Below are positions 1 to 6,252 of a stretch of DNA of 34,848 nucleotides, piece after piece. Positions within the stretch are counted from its first letter, which is position 1. Every line of letters begins with the position of its first letter. The notes beneath the pieces were generated by a model. It did not search any database. It worked only from the letters and a program-made list of their open reading frames with translations, and had not been told where the DNA came from. The stretch covers positions 1 through 34,848 of the forward strand of contig DASTCX010000033.1 in NCBI GenBank assembly GCA_035710745.1. The letters run 5' to 3'. The stretch comes from Candidatus Eremiobacteraceae bacterium. GTDB lineage: Bacteria; Vulcanimicrobiota; Vulcanimicrobiia; Eremiobacterales; Eremiobacteraceae. The position numbers and the translations under genes are program-made.

Positions 1-24
1 TCGAGTTCGTGGTACAATACATGA

Positions 25-76
25 AGAGCCCTCCTGAAGGCGGTTGCTAAGCACAAACACCTTTCAGGAAGGCTCT
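25..76. other. Long stem-loop, possible terminator or small RNA
   Basis: Bases 25-40 pair with 61-76 in a 16-position stem that has one mismatch (31/70) and one G-U pair, with a 20-nt loop. It lies beyond the 3' end of speE, so it could end that minus-strand transcript, but no T-run follows on either strand. On the plus strand a -10-like TACAAT (13-18) lies seven bases before the stem, so a small RNA is an alternative. The pairing is seen directly; the role is unknown. Confidence 0.45.
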
Positions 77-123
77 CGCTTTACCCTAATTTTACGTGTA
101 GCGAAGGTCCGTAGACACTACAC

Positions 124-138
124 TAAAGCTCGACCGCT
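124..138 (-). repeat. Degenerate half copy of the dispersed palindromic element
   Basis: TAAAGCTCGACCGCT matches 14 of 15 bases of the half element at 13642-13656. It lies 14 bases beyond the speE stop codon. Read in the speE direction it has the same orientation as the copies after the genes ending at 2684, 13681 and 34708. Confidence 0.5.
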
Positions 139-152
139 ACAATCTTCGCGGG

Positions 153-1040
153 TTATTCGAAGACGCGAGTCTCTTTCTCGTACGCATCGCGGAGATAGCG
201 CGGCAGATTGAACGCGCGGCGGTGCGTTTGCGCGTCGTAGCAGCGCAAGGCGCACGCTTTCGCATGCGCGTCGGCGGTGGACCCGGCCGCATCCGACAGC
301 GCGTCGACGTCGTCGCCGCACAGCGCGTAGCCCCATTCGGTATCGAATGCGGGGACGTAGGTCGAGTACGGGGCGACGCTTCGAAAGGCTGCCCGCAGCG
401 TCGCGATCATCCGAGCGTGGGTCGCATGATTGTGCGGGCCCGCCATCGATGCTTGCAGCGCATAGAACCCGCCCGGCGACAGCCGCTCGCGGATCTTCTT
501 ATAGAAGCCGACCGTGTGCAGCCCATACGACGGCGAATCTTCGAGCGGTTCGGTGAGATCGCCGAGGATGACGTCAAAACGCTCGTCAGTGTTTTCGATG
601 TAGGCCTTGGCATCGCCGACAACGAGCTCGGATCGCGGATCGTCGAACGCGCCGTCGCTCCACTCGGGCAGATGCTTTCGGCATGCGTCGACGACGACGC
701 CGTCGATGTCGACCATCGTCGCCTTGACCATGCCCGGGACTTTGAGCAGTTCGCGGAGCGATGCGCCTTCAGCGCCACCGAGGATGAGAGCGCGCTTCAC
801 GCTGCCGCGAGCGGCACACGCGGGATGGACGAGCAGCTCGTGGTAGATGCGCTCGTCGAGCGCAGCCGATTGGGTGTCGCCGTCGAGGACGAGCATCTTG
901 CCGAAGAGCGGGCTGACGACGATCGCGTATTCTTGAAACGACGAGCGACCCTGAGCGAGGGTCGCCGTCAACGCGTGGCCGTGGATCTCGCCGTCGGCTA
1001 CTTGCTCAACGTACCACTGCGAGTTTTCTGTTTTTGGCAC
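153..1040 (-). CDS. speE: Polyamine aminopropyltransferase (spermidine/thermospermine synthase family)
   Basis: This 295-aa cytosolic enzyme transfers an aminopropyl group from decarboxylated S-adenosylmethionine to an amine acceptor. A conserved entry region (ERIYHELLVHP, near residue 65) is followed by the SAM-site glycine motif LILGGAEGASLRELL, the acidic pair VDIDG, the DAKAYI segment and DLTEPLEDSP. The order GAEGASLRE with E rather than D, and the D-x-x-x-P-x-E stretch, resemble the Thermus triamine/agmatine enzyme and plant thermospermine synthase more than classical E. coli SpeE. The acceptor could therefore be agmatine or a longer amine; this is inference. The start is GTG and overlaps the 3' end of speD by 35 nt, so the two are one operon and probably translationally coupled. 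The length is normal for the family. Confidence 0.93.
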   Translation of the reverse strand: MPKTENSQWYVEQVADGEIHGHALTATLAQGRSSFQEYAIVVSPLFGKMLVLDGDTQSAALDERIYHELLVHPACAARGSVKRALILGGAEGASLRELLKVPGMVKATMVDIDGVVVDACRKHLPEWSDGAFDDPRSELVVGDAKAYIENTDERFDVILGDLTEPLEDSPSYGLHTVGFYKKIRERLSPGGFYALQASMAGPHNHATHARMIATLRAAFRSVAPYSTYVPAFDTEWGYALCGDDVDALSDAAGSTADAHAKACALRCYDAQTHRRAFNLPRYLRDAYEKETRVFE

Positions 1041-1443
1041 GGCTGTCCGTTCCGGCGCCCCTCTTCCCGACGATATGGCCGTAGACGCCCGCTTCGTCCG
1101 GCAAGCCGCGCCGGACTTCGGTCGTCAGCATCTGCTTCGCCTGGAATTTCTCGGCTGCGTAGCGGCAGGCTTTCCACGGATCCGTGTGGTCGCCGCACGT
1201 GTAGATATCCATCGCCGCATAGCCGTATTCAGGCCAGGTGTGGATCGAAAGATGCGATTCGGCGATGACGACGACGCCGCTCACACCCTGGGGCGTGAAG
1301 CGATGAAAAGCGGTCTGTAAGACCTCGGCGTTTGCTTCTTTTGCGGCTGTGACGAGGATGCTCGTCACCTGATCGACGTCGCTTAGTATTCGAGAGTTGC
1401 AGTCGGAGAGTTCAACGATGATATGCGTGCCAAGCGCTTTCAA
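1006..1443 (-). CDS. speD: S-adenosylmethionine decarboxylase proenzyme, short bacterial type
   Basis: This 145-aa enzyme supplies decarboxylated SAM, the aminopropyl donor for the adjacent SpeE. It is made as a proenzyme that cuts itself between Glu62 and Ser63 in AESHLSIHTWPE, turning Ser63 into the pyruvoyl cofactor. His68 and Cys83 (IYTCG) sit at the positions known to be catalytic in the Thermotoga enzyme. The start is TTG at 1443: an in-frame stop lies six codons upstream, no ATG or GTG start lies between, and the resulting N-terminus (MKALGTHIIVEL) is standard. A GGGGG stretch about 10 nt upstream may serve as ribosome binding site. The C-terminal 20 residues are basic and overlap the speE start. 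It is the first gene of the speD-speE operon, divergent from rplU. Confidence 0.95.
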   Translation of the reverse strand: MKALGTHIIVELSDCNSRILSDVDQVTSILVTAAKEANAEVLQTAFHRFTPQGVSGVVVIAESHLSIHTWPEYGYAAMDIYTCGDHTDPWKACRYAAEKFQAKQMLTTEVRRGLPDEAGVYGHIVGKRGAGTDSRAKNRKLAVVR

Positions 1444-1625
1444 CCATCCAGCCCCCTACAGGCGTGTAGCACGCCGAGCCTCGATCACGACCGACGAACT
1501 CGGCGAAAGGGAGTACCCACCTCCACTCATACGGGCAACCGGAGCGGCGAGCCGCTTACCAAGGTCCAATATTAGGACATTTAATCCGCCATGTAAATAC
1601 TTTAGTTTTGCGGGACATCGCTAGA

Positions 1626-1654
1626 TTGACCGCGAAGAGGCCCTGTGATAGCAT
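1626..1654 (+). promoter_or_regulatory. Candidate sigma-70 promoter for rplU
   Basis: TTGACC (1626-1631) and TAGCAT (1649-1654) are 17 bp apart, placing the start of transcription about 75 nt before rplU. The 292-nt divergent interval 1444-1735 is otherwise non-coding, has AT-rich patches (1558-1620) and must also hold the speD promoter, for which I see no clear boxes. Confidence 0.45.
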
Positions 1655-1735
1655 TTGCGTTTGTGCGATTGAAGCGCCGGCCTTTTCCAACGCCGCGCTC
1701 CATGAGTTAATCCGAAACAGAGGGACCACTTCTCC

Positions 1736-2050
1736 ATGTATGCCGTCATCGAACTCAACGGCCGCCAGCTCAAGGTGCGGGAGGGCGAGATCGTCCGGCT
1801 CGACCGCGTCGCCGGCGACGTCAACTCGAAAGTCGTCTTCGACCGCGTCTTGCTCGCGCACGACGGCAAGGAACTCATCGTCGGCGGCCCCACCGTCGAC
1901 AAAGCGACTGTGAGCGCGACGGTCGTCCGTCAGGCGAGCGGGCCGAAGATCGTCGCCTTCCGGTATAAGCCGAAAAAGCGCGTGCGCCGTCGTCACGGCC
2001 ACCGGCAGCCGATCACCGAACTTCGGATTGACAAGATCGCCCTCTCGTAA
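1736..2050 (+). CDS. rplU: 50S ribosomal protein L21
   Basis: The 104-aa protein is full length for L21, a 23S rRNA-binding protein of the large subunit. Diagnostic segments are the N-terminus MYAVIELNGRQLKVREGE, the central VGGPTVDKATVSATVV and the basic KPKKRVRRRHGHRQ loop before a short C-terminal strand. AGAGGG lies 12 nt upstream of the ATG. The 3' end overlaps the next gene (prp) by 23 nt. In many bacteria rplU-prp-rpmA is the order; here rpmA (L27) does not follow. Confidence 0.97.
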   Translation: MYAVIELNGRQLKVREGEIVRLDRVAGDVNSKVVFDRVLLAHDGKELIVGGPTVDKATVSATVVRQASGPKIVAFRYKPKKRVRRRHGHRQPITELRIDKIALS

Positions 2051-2435
2051 GCTCTACCCGGGCGGCCTCACCGTCACGGCGCGGCGTTCGGCCGGCCGTG
2101 TCGTTTCCATTGGAGTTGCGGGGCATGCCGGTTTCGCGCCTCACGGTCGCGACATCGTCTGCGCCGCCGCGAGCGCGCTCGTCCACTCCGCCGCGCACGG
2201 CATCGCAGCGCATTGCGGTGCGCGAGCCACCGTCGTCGACGAACCCGGCGGCGACTATCGGCTCGACGTTCCGCGCGGGGGCAACGCGCGGGCGCAAGCC
2301 GTCCTCGAATCGGCGCTCTCGGGGCTGCGTGCGATCGCGACGTCGTATCCGCGCTACATGCGAGTCCGCGTCCTCGCGGGAAATGCGACGGCGGCGCCGA
2401 AGCGCAGACGCCCTATTCGTGGCGCGAGGAAATAG
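2028..2435 (+). CDS. prp: Ribosomal-processing cysteine protease Prp-like (DUF464/YsxB)
   Basis: The protein (135 aa with the TTG start) carries the family signature GHAGFAPHGRDIVCAAASAL, with catalytic His33 and Cys45. In Firmicutes and relatives Prp removes an N-terminal extension from L27, and it normally sits between rplU and rpmA. Here it follows rplU with a 23-nt overlap but rpmA is missing downstream, so its substrate cannot be read from context. TTG at 2028 is the only start codon in frame near the expected N-terminus; the conserved domain begins at about residue 14. The last 20 residues are Arg/Lys-rich, beyond the usual domain, and may be a lineage-specific tail. The family call is firm; action on L27 is inferred. 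Confidence 0.85.
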   Translation: MTRSPSRKLYPGGLTVTARRSAGRVVSIGVAGHAGFAPHGRDIVCAAASALVHSAAHGIAAHCGARATVVDEPGGDYRLDVPRGGNARAQAVLESALSGLRAIATSYPRYMRVRVLAGNATAAPKRRRPIRGARK

Positions 2436-2438
2436 CAC

Positions 2439-2684
2439 GTGGATACGATGACGGACAAGCTCGCGACGACCGACGACCCTGGAGGTTCGAGAAAAGACGT
2501 GGACAGCGACGGCGACGATCTCAAGCGAGCCTTTCTGGCGGGCGTCCTCGGGGCGGTTGTGGCCTCGGCAGGCTACCTTATCTATAACCGGCTCGAAGAC
2601 GAGCACAAGGATGCCCTGCGCAAGACGGTCATGAAGTTCGTCGAGGAAAAGGTCGGCGATCTTCGTTCCCAGTTCAAGCTGTAA
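2439..2684 (+). CDS. Small single-pass membrane protein of unknown function
   Basis: This is an unrecognised 81-aa protein. Residues 1-28 are acidic and hydrophilic, residues 30-50 (LKRAFLAGVLGAVVASAGYL) form one likely membrane helix, and residues 51-81 form a charged amphipathic helix ending FVEEKVGDLRSQFKL. This layout resembles YtxH-type small membrane proteins, but I see no specific motif. The start is GTG at 2439, three bases after the prp stop; an ATG three codons on is an alternative. It occupies the slot where rpmA is usual. The dispersed palindromic element follows 45 nt after the stop and may end this transcript. Confidence 0.65.
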   Translation: MDTMTDKLATTDDPGGSRKDVDSDGDDLKRAFLAGVLGAVVASAGYLIYNRLEDEHKDALRKTVMKFVEEKVGDLRSQFKL

Positions 2685-2729
2685 AGTGGTATGCCGAGCA
2701 CGGCTCGGCATTCGTTGAGATTGGATCCG

Positions 2730-2764
2730 GGGAGCGGTCGAGATTTATCTCGACCGCCGCGGTC
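2730..2764 (+). repeat. Dispersed palindromic element, full copy A; possible terminator
   Basis: The core is a perfect 10-bp inverted repeat, GCGGTCGAGA (2734-2743) and TCTCGACCGC (2748-2757), around TTTA. The whole 35-nt block is identical, in reverse complement, to 13625-13659, and its first 20 bases recur at 34709-34728. GGTCTTTCTT follows the stem, so it could act as an intrinsic terminator for the operon ending at 2684. Confidence 0.75.
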
Positions 2765-2819
2765 TTTCTTGCGGGGGTCGGCCTTTACGCCGGCGCTCCA
2801 TCTGCCGATAACTAAGAGG

Positions 2820-3392
2820 ATGCGGTCTAAAGCTATTTTCGTCGCCGTCCTCGCGACCGTCGCCGCCTTCGGGCTGCGCGCCGAGCCGGCGCGCGCCGGC
2901 GCGACGACGTCCGCGCAGGCGATGACCGCGTACGAATCTGCGATCCGCTACTTCAATCCGGGCATCGGCGAGTCCGATGCGCGTCGCATCGTTTCGGCGA
3001 TCATCACCGACGCGTACCAGGACGGCGTCGATCCGCGACTCGTGGTCGCGATCATCGCGACCGAGAGCAGCTTCGATAAGACCGCTCGCAGCTCGGCCGG
3101 CGCCATGGGTCTTGGCCAGTTGATGCCGGCGACGGCCGCGGATGTCGATGTGAGCAACGCCGACGACATCGATCAGAACGTCCGCGGCACCGTGTTGACG
3201 CTCAAGGGAAATCTCGAGCACTATGCGTCGCTCGATCCGCAGCATAAGTTCGTGTACGCGATCGCGGCGTACAATGCGGGCACGGGCGCGGTCGACGAAT
3301 ATCACGGTGTGCCGCCGTACGACGAGACGATCCGCTACGTATGGAAAGTCGTCGTGCTGTGGCGCCGGCTCTGCGGTTTGTCAGCCACCTAG
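2820..3392 (+). CDS. Exported SLT-type lytic transglycosylase
   Basis: This is a 190-aa soluble lytic transglycosylase-like enzyme that would cleave peptidoglycan glycan strands outside the membrane. A signal peptide (MRSKAIFVAVLATVAAFGLR..ARAGA) is followed by the SLT domain: ATESSFDKTARSSAGAMGLG with catalytic Glu82, GQLMPATA, and YAIAAYNAGTGAVDEY. The domain fills the mature protein; no LysM or other wall-binding module is present. The ATG at 2820 is preceded directly by AAGAGG, unusually close, but it gives a clean signal peptide. A longer in-frame extension reaches back to 2691 but would run through the palindromic element at 2730-2764. The stop overlaps the 3' end of the convergent tat gene by 12 nt. 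Confidence 0.88.
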   Translation: MRSKAIFVAVLATVAAFGLRAEPARAGATTSAQAMTAYESAIRYFNPGIGESDARRIVSAIITDAYQDGVDPRLVVAIIATESSFDKTARSSAGAMGLGQLMPATAADVDVSNADDIDQNVRGTVLTLKGNLEHYASLDPQHKFVYAIAAYNAGTGAVDEYHGVPPYDETIRYVWKVVVLWRRLCGLSAT

Positions 3393-3665
3393 GTCCGGCG
3401 TCTTCGACTCTTCGGCCGCCGCTTCTGCGGCGTTTTCTTTTTCCGGCCCGTCGAGCGGCTCGGCGACCGACGCTTCGATCGTCGTGACGTGACGCGGCTC
3501 GTCAGTGCGCGCGGCGCGTTCCATCTCGTTCATAAAGGAGTGCGTCGTCGACTGGACGTGCCGCATCGCCTCGCCGAGTTGGCGCGCGATGCGCGGCAAC
3601 TGGTCCGGACCGAATAGCAACAGCGCGAGCAGAAACACGATCGCGGTGTCAGACGGGCTCAACAT
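3381..3665 (-). CDS. Twin-arginine translocase subunit, TatA/TatB family
   Basis: The 94-aa protein has a short N-terminal membrane helix (SDTAIVFLLALLLFGPDQLP), the hallmark FGP hinge, an amphipathic helix (RIARQLGEAMRHVQ) and an acidic Ala/Glu-rich tail. This is the TatA/B/E/Hcf106 architecture, part of the channel that exports folded proteins. Whether it acts as TatA or TatB cannot be decided from one copy; no tatC is nearby. The in-frame open region continues far upstream, but the ATG at 3665 gives the canonical N-terminus. It is convergent with, and overlaps by 12 nt, the transglycosylase gene. Confidence 0.88.
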   Translation of the reverse strand: MLSPSDTAIVFLLALLLFGPDQLPRIARQLGEAMRHVQSTTHSFMNEMERAARTDEPRHVTTIEASVAEPLDGPEKENAAEAAAEESKTPDLGG

Positions 3666-3749
3666 GCGTGTGGGAAGGGCTCCATCGGCGTTCGGCAAAT
3701 CTTTATCGACCGCGCTTCTTCGTCCTCGCGGATTCGGAACACGAGGCGT

Positions 3750-4235
3750 TTGTTGAAGATTATCTACACGAAGGGCCAGCGCGAAGAAGCGGTCGCGTCC
3801 ATCTCGACCCTCAAGAAGATACTCTCGCGATTCGTCCACCATCGCGTTTTCTACGAGATGTCGGCGCGGCATCGGCGTTCGAACCAGCTCTATTCCGTCA
3901 AGAATGTCTTCACGATCGACCACGTCGAGGTCAGCGGCTCGGCGGAGCTCATCGTGTCGCTCTTCGACGCGCTCCATCCGGCGCATTCGGTGGAGATCGT
4001 CAACCCGCACGCCATGCGCGTCTACGACGAGAACCCGAGCAAAGGATTTGCGGTGGCGTTCTACGCGGATGAAGCGGGCGATTTTGACGTGCGCTTCTAT
4101 CTCCGCGATGAAGGCGAAGACGAGCGCTCGCCGCGCAAGACCGCGCTCGAGCGCATCACCCTTCCGCAGCTCTTCGAGTACTTGCAGGAGATAATTCCGG
4201 CCGACGTCGTGGAAGTCGGCGAGCCGAAGCGCTAG
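3750..4235 (+). CDS. Conserved-looking protein of unknown function
   Basis: This 161-aa protein is not recognised. It appears soluble, with no signal peptide or membrane helix. It starts with a Lys/Arg-rich segment (MLKIIYTKGQREEAVAS), has a central stretch of alternating strands and helices (FTIDHVEVSGSAELIVSLF, then VEIVNPHAMRVYD) and an acidic C-terminus (LQEIIPADVVEVGEP). The two-layer alternation suggests a small alpha/beta domain. Two consecutive TTG codons (3750 and 3753) are the available starts, with GAGG six to nine bases before. Codon use matches its neighbours. It is convergent with the TPR gene, leaving a 7-nt gap. Confidence 0.65.
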   Translation: MLKIIYTKGQREEAVASISTLKKILSRFVHHRVFYEMSARHRRSNQLYSVKNVFTIDHVEVSGSAELIVSLFDALHPAHSVEIVNPHAMRVYDENPSKGFAVAFYADEAGDFDVRFYLRDEGEDERSPRKTALERITLPQLFEYLQEIIPADVVEVGEPKR

Positions 4236-4242
4236 ACCCCGT

Positions 4243-4707
4243 TCACGCGCGACGCCGCCAAAACGCCTTCCATCGCTCGACGAGTTTGCCCGTGCGCGAA
4301 TCGAGCGAAGCGGCGAGTCGCAGCTCGCGCACGCTCTCTCCGATCTTGCCTTCGCGCCGCAAGACGACGCCGAGATTGTGGTGCGCCATCGCTGACGATG
4401 GGTCGATGCGCAGCGCCGCCTCGTATTTCGCCCGCGCTTCTTCGAGCATGTTCGCTTCCTGCGCCAGATTGCCGAGGTTGACGAGCGCCGGCGCGCAACG
4501 CGGGTCGCGCTCGAGCGCTCCTGCGAAGTCGTGCGCGGCGCCCGTTCGATCGCCCATACGGACCTTGCACACACCGCGTTTCGAAAGCGCGAGCGCCGCC
4601 CGGTCGTCGGCTTCGACCGCTTCGGTGAAGAGGGCGACGGCGCTCGCGAACGCGTTCTTTTCGAATGCGGCAAGTCCGCGCTCGTAAGGCGAAGAACCGT
4701 GCTCCAT
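4243..4707 (-). CDS. Tetratricopeptide-repeat protein
   Basis: The 154-aa protein consists of about four TPR units: YERGLAAFEKNAFASAVALF, ALALSKRGVCKVRMGDRTGA, APALVNLGNLAQEANMLEEA and AMAHHNLGVVLRREGKIGES, each ending in a small residue and acidic pair. It would be a cytosolic protein-interaction scaffold; no partner can be named. The likely ATG at 4707 shares the palindrome CATG with the trmD start, so the two genes begin head to head with two bases in common. Two further ATGs upstream (4719 and 4713) would run deeper into trmD. No clear ribosome binding site is visible. Confidence 0.8.
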   Translation of the reverse strand: MEHGSSPYERGLAAFEKNAFASAVALFTEAVEADDRAALALSKRGVCKVRMGDRTGAAHDFAGALERDPRCAPALVNLGNLAQEANMLEEARAKYEAALRIDPSSAMAHHNLGVVLRREGKIGESVRELRLAASLDSRTGKLVERWKAFWRRRA

Positions 4708-5389
4708 GCGCATCGACATCGTCACGTTGTTCCCCGAATTCCTGCGCCCCGTGGTCGAGGGCAGCATTCTCGGCCGCGCGCGGTCGAAGGGGTTGGCGCA
4801 AATCGAGCTGCACGATCTATGGAAGTTCGTGCCGGCCGGTGAGCGAGCCGACGACGCACCGTATGGCGGCGGCGCCGGTATGGTGATGCGGCTTGGTCCG
4901 ATCGTCGATTGTCTCGAGCATCTGCTCGGCGGCGACCTTAAAGTCCCCGCAGGGCATAAGCTGATCGTACCATCGCCCGCGGGCCGGCGCTTCGATCACT
5001 CCGTGGCCCTGGAGCTGTCGCAGCTCGAGCGGATTATCGTCCTTTGCGGCCGATACGAGGGCATCGACGACCGTCTGTTCGACCTCGTCGAGGCAGAAGA
5101 GATCTCCCTCGGCGATTTCGTCATCACGGGCGGCGAGATCGCGGCGCTCGCTTTCGTCGACGCATGCGTGCGCCTGCTGCCGGGAGCGATCGCGCCGGAA
5201 AGCGCTCGAGATGATTCGTTCACTGACGGCGAGCTGGATTGGCCGCACTATACGCGACCAGCGGTCTTTCGCGGACTGGCCGTGCCTGATGTGCTTCTCA
5301 CGGGAGATCACGCACGCATAGAGGCGTGGCGGCGCTCAGAAGCATCTGCACGAACCACTCGCCGCCGCCCCGACCTAAAACGGCCGTAA
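4706..5389 (+). CDS. trmD: tRNA (guanine-37-N1)-methyltransferase
   Basis: TrmD (227 aa) methylates N1 of G37 in tRNAs reading CUN, CCN and CGG, preventing +1 frameshifting. It is a SPOUT enzyme: the N-terminus MRIDIVTLFPEFLRPVVEGS and YGGGAGMVM are standard, the trefoil knot contains LCGRYEGID (113-121) and EISLGDFVITGGE (132-144), and DDSFTDGELDWPHYTRP carries the catalytic Asp (near 170). Length is normal; the Arg-rich tail is short. trmD is usually followed directly by rplS; here about 1 kb of unusual DNA separates them. Its ATG overlaps the start codon of the divergent TPR gene. Confidence 0.97.
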   Translation: MRIDIVTLFPEFLRPVVEGSILGRARSKGLAQIELHDLWKFVPAGERADDAPYGGGAGMVMRLGPIVDCLEHLLGGDLKVPAGHKLIVPSPAGRRFDHSVALELSQLERIIVLCGRYEGIDDRLFDLVEAEEISLGDFVITGGEIAALAFVDACVRLLPGAIAPESARDDSFTDGELDWPHYTRPAVFRGLAVPDVLLTGDHARIEAWRRSEASARTTRRRPDLKRP

Positions 5390-5419
5390 CTGTTGGGATA
5401 CGCAACGCCGATGTAGTAG

Positions 5420-5436
5420 GCCGAGCGAAGCTCGGC
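5420..5436 (+). terminator. Hairpin downstream of trmD
   Basis: GCCGAGC-GAA-GCTCGGC forms a perfect 7-bp stem with a 3-nt loop, 30 bases after the trmD stop. No T-run follows, so termination is possible but unproven. Confidence 0.4.
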
Positions 5437-5768
5437 GATACGAAACGTACGACGACAGGGATCGAGCGATACTGCGATGGTTAGGCGGTGCGGTCGGTAC
5501 CGGAGAGCAAGTCGGGTGGCTAGCGCCCCTATTGCAGTTGATCCTCCGCGCCTTTTGGCGCTTTGCACGTCTAACATAAAGATCTCGTCGGCGCGGGGAC
5601 CTTACCACATCTCGTGACCGAAATTGTAGACGCACGTTGGATAGAAAGACGCTGGCGATCATCTTCGGCCCTCGCCGTTTGCCTCGGGTGTCGCGTAGCA
5701 GTTAGCCAGGGTCACGGCGCTTGTGCCGGCATCATCGGCGAATACGACAACCCTCCCTTTTTGGGTGA

Positions 5769-5963
5769 ATGACGATCTGCATACTCACGTCGACCCCAAA
5801 GAGGTCCAGTTATTGTACTGGCTCGAGTGTAGAACAAGCTCGACATCAGCTCTGGTTGGAACTTGGCGCGACTGTCTTGGCCGGTGTAGCGGTCGGCCTC
5901 TGGACGAAGAAAATTACCCCGTCCCGCATTGAAAGTCGACCACAGTGGGAAGCCGAATCGTAA
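5769..5963 (+). pseudogene. Membrane-protein remnant or small ORF
   Basis: Only the C-terminal half of this 64-aa frame looks coding: LELGATVLAGVAVGLWTKKI is a good membrane helix with a basic cytoplasmic end. The N-terminal part has poor composition and no ribosome binding site. The frame runs through the first direct repeat. It may be a decayed or frameshifted relative of the small membrane ORF that follows. Confidence 0.3.
5920..5943 (+). repeat. Direct repeat, copy 1 (cassette boundary)
   Basis: CGTCCCGCATTGAAA followed by GTCGACCAC. It matches copy 2 (6210-6233) at 22 of 24 bases. A TGA inside it ends an upstream reading frame with the residues VPH. The sequence resembles the repeated terminal motifs I associate with IS21-type elements, but no transposase is present. 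Confidence 0.6.
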
Positions 5964-5967
5964 CGCC

Positions 5968-6222
5968 GTGGGCAAACGCGGTTGGACCATCAGGCTGTCC
6001 GTTCTCGGCGCTGCGATCATTTGCGCGGTTGTATCCGTCCGCAGCTTCCGCGAAGAACCGGGAAAAACGATCTACGAGACTCCCGGCTACCACGGCGGCG
6101 GCGATTATTTTTGGTTTTGGCCAACCTGGGGCATCGTTCTCATGGGCGTTGCGATTGTGCTATTTCTCGGAGCGGTCTCGATCTGGCCGAGGCGACGAAA
6201 GACCACAATCGTCCCGCATTGA
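5968..6222 (+). CDS. Small two-helix membrane protein, unknown
   Basis: This 84-aa protein (GTG start, 5968) has a basic N-terminus (GKRGWTIR), a first helix (LSVLGAAIICAVVSV), a 25-residue external loop rich in Gly and aromatic residues (YHGGGDYFWFWP), a second helix (WGIVLMGVAIVLFLGAVSIW) and a basic tail. The pattern is convincing for an inner-membrane protein, but I recognise no family. Its stop codon lies in direct-repeat copy 2, and copy 1 lies just before its start, so ORF and repeat together form a 290-nt cassette-like unit. A TTG at 5929 would extend it into copy 1. Confidence 0.5.
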   Translation: MGKRGWTIRLSVLGAAIICAVVSVRSFREEPGKTIYETPGYHGGGDYFWFWPTWGIVLMGVAIVLFLGAVSIWPRRRKTTIVPH

Positions 6223-6233
6223 AACTTGACCAC
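6210..6233 (+). repeat. Direct repeat, copy 2 (cassette boundary)
   Basis: CGTCCCGCATTGAAA followed by CTTGACCAC; 22 of 24 bases match copy 1, exactly 290 nt upstream. It contains the TGA that ends the small membrane protein, again with residues VPH. It lies 20 nt before the rplS -35 box. Confidence 0.6.
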
Positions 6234-6252
6234 TCCTTCCGGCGTCTGAACC

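Larger units (their letters stand above)
5390..6252. other. Atypical insertion between trmD and rplS
   Basis: These roughly 860 bases split two genes that are adjacent in most bacteria. From 5437 to about 5760 I see no convincing coding. Base composition is lower in GC and includes runs such as CCCTCCCTTTTTGG and TTATTTTTGGTTTTGG, unlike the flanks. From 5770 two short membrane-protein-like reading frames occur, each ending at a copy of a direct repeat (5920-5943, 6210-6233). A small GCGCC-TTTT-GGCGC hairpin lies at 5548-5561. Confidence 0.6.

Noticed and set aside
222-1268. 348-aa plus-strand open frame
   Set aside because: It lies opposite speE and speD, both unmistakable on the minus strand; its Arg/Asp-rich composition is that of an antisense shadow in GC-rich DNA.
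2691-2819. N-terminal extension of the lytic transglycosylase
   Set aside because: It would read through the dispersed palindromic element and put 43 residues before an obvious signal peptide.
3666-4673. Long upstream extension of the tat gene
   Set aside because: It overlaps the opposite-strand 161-aa gene and the TPR gene in another frame, and the TatA/B N-terminus begins at 3665.
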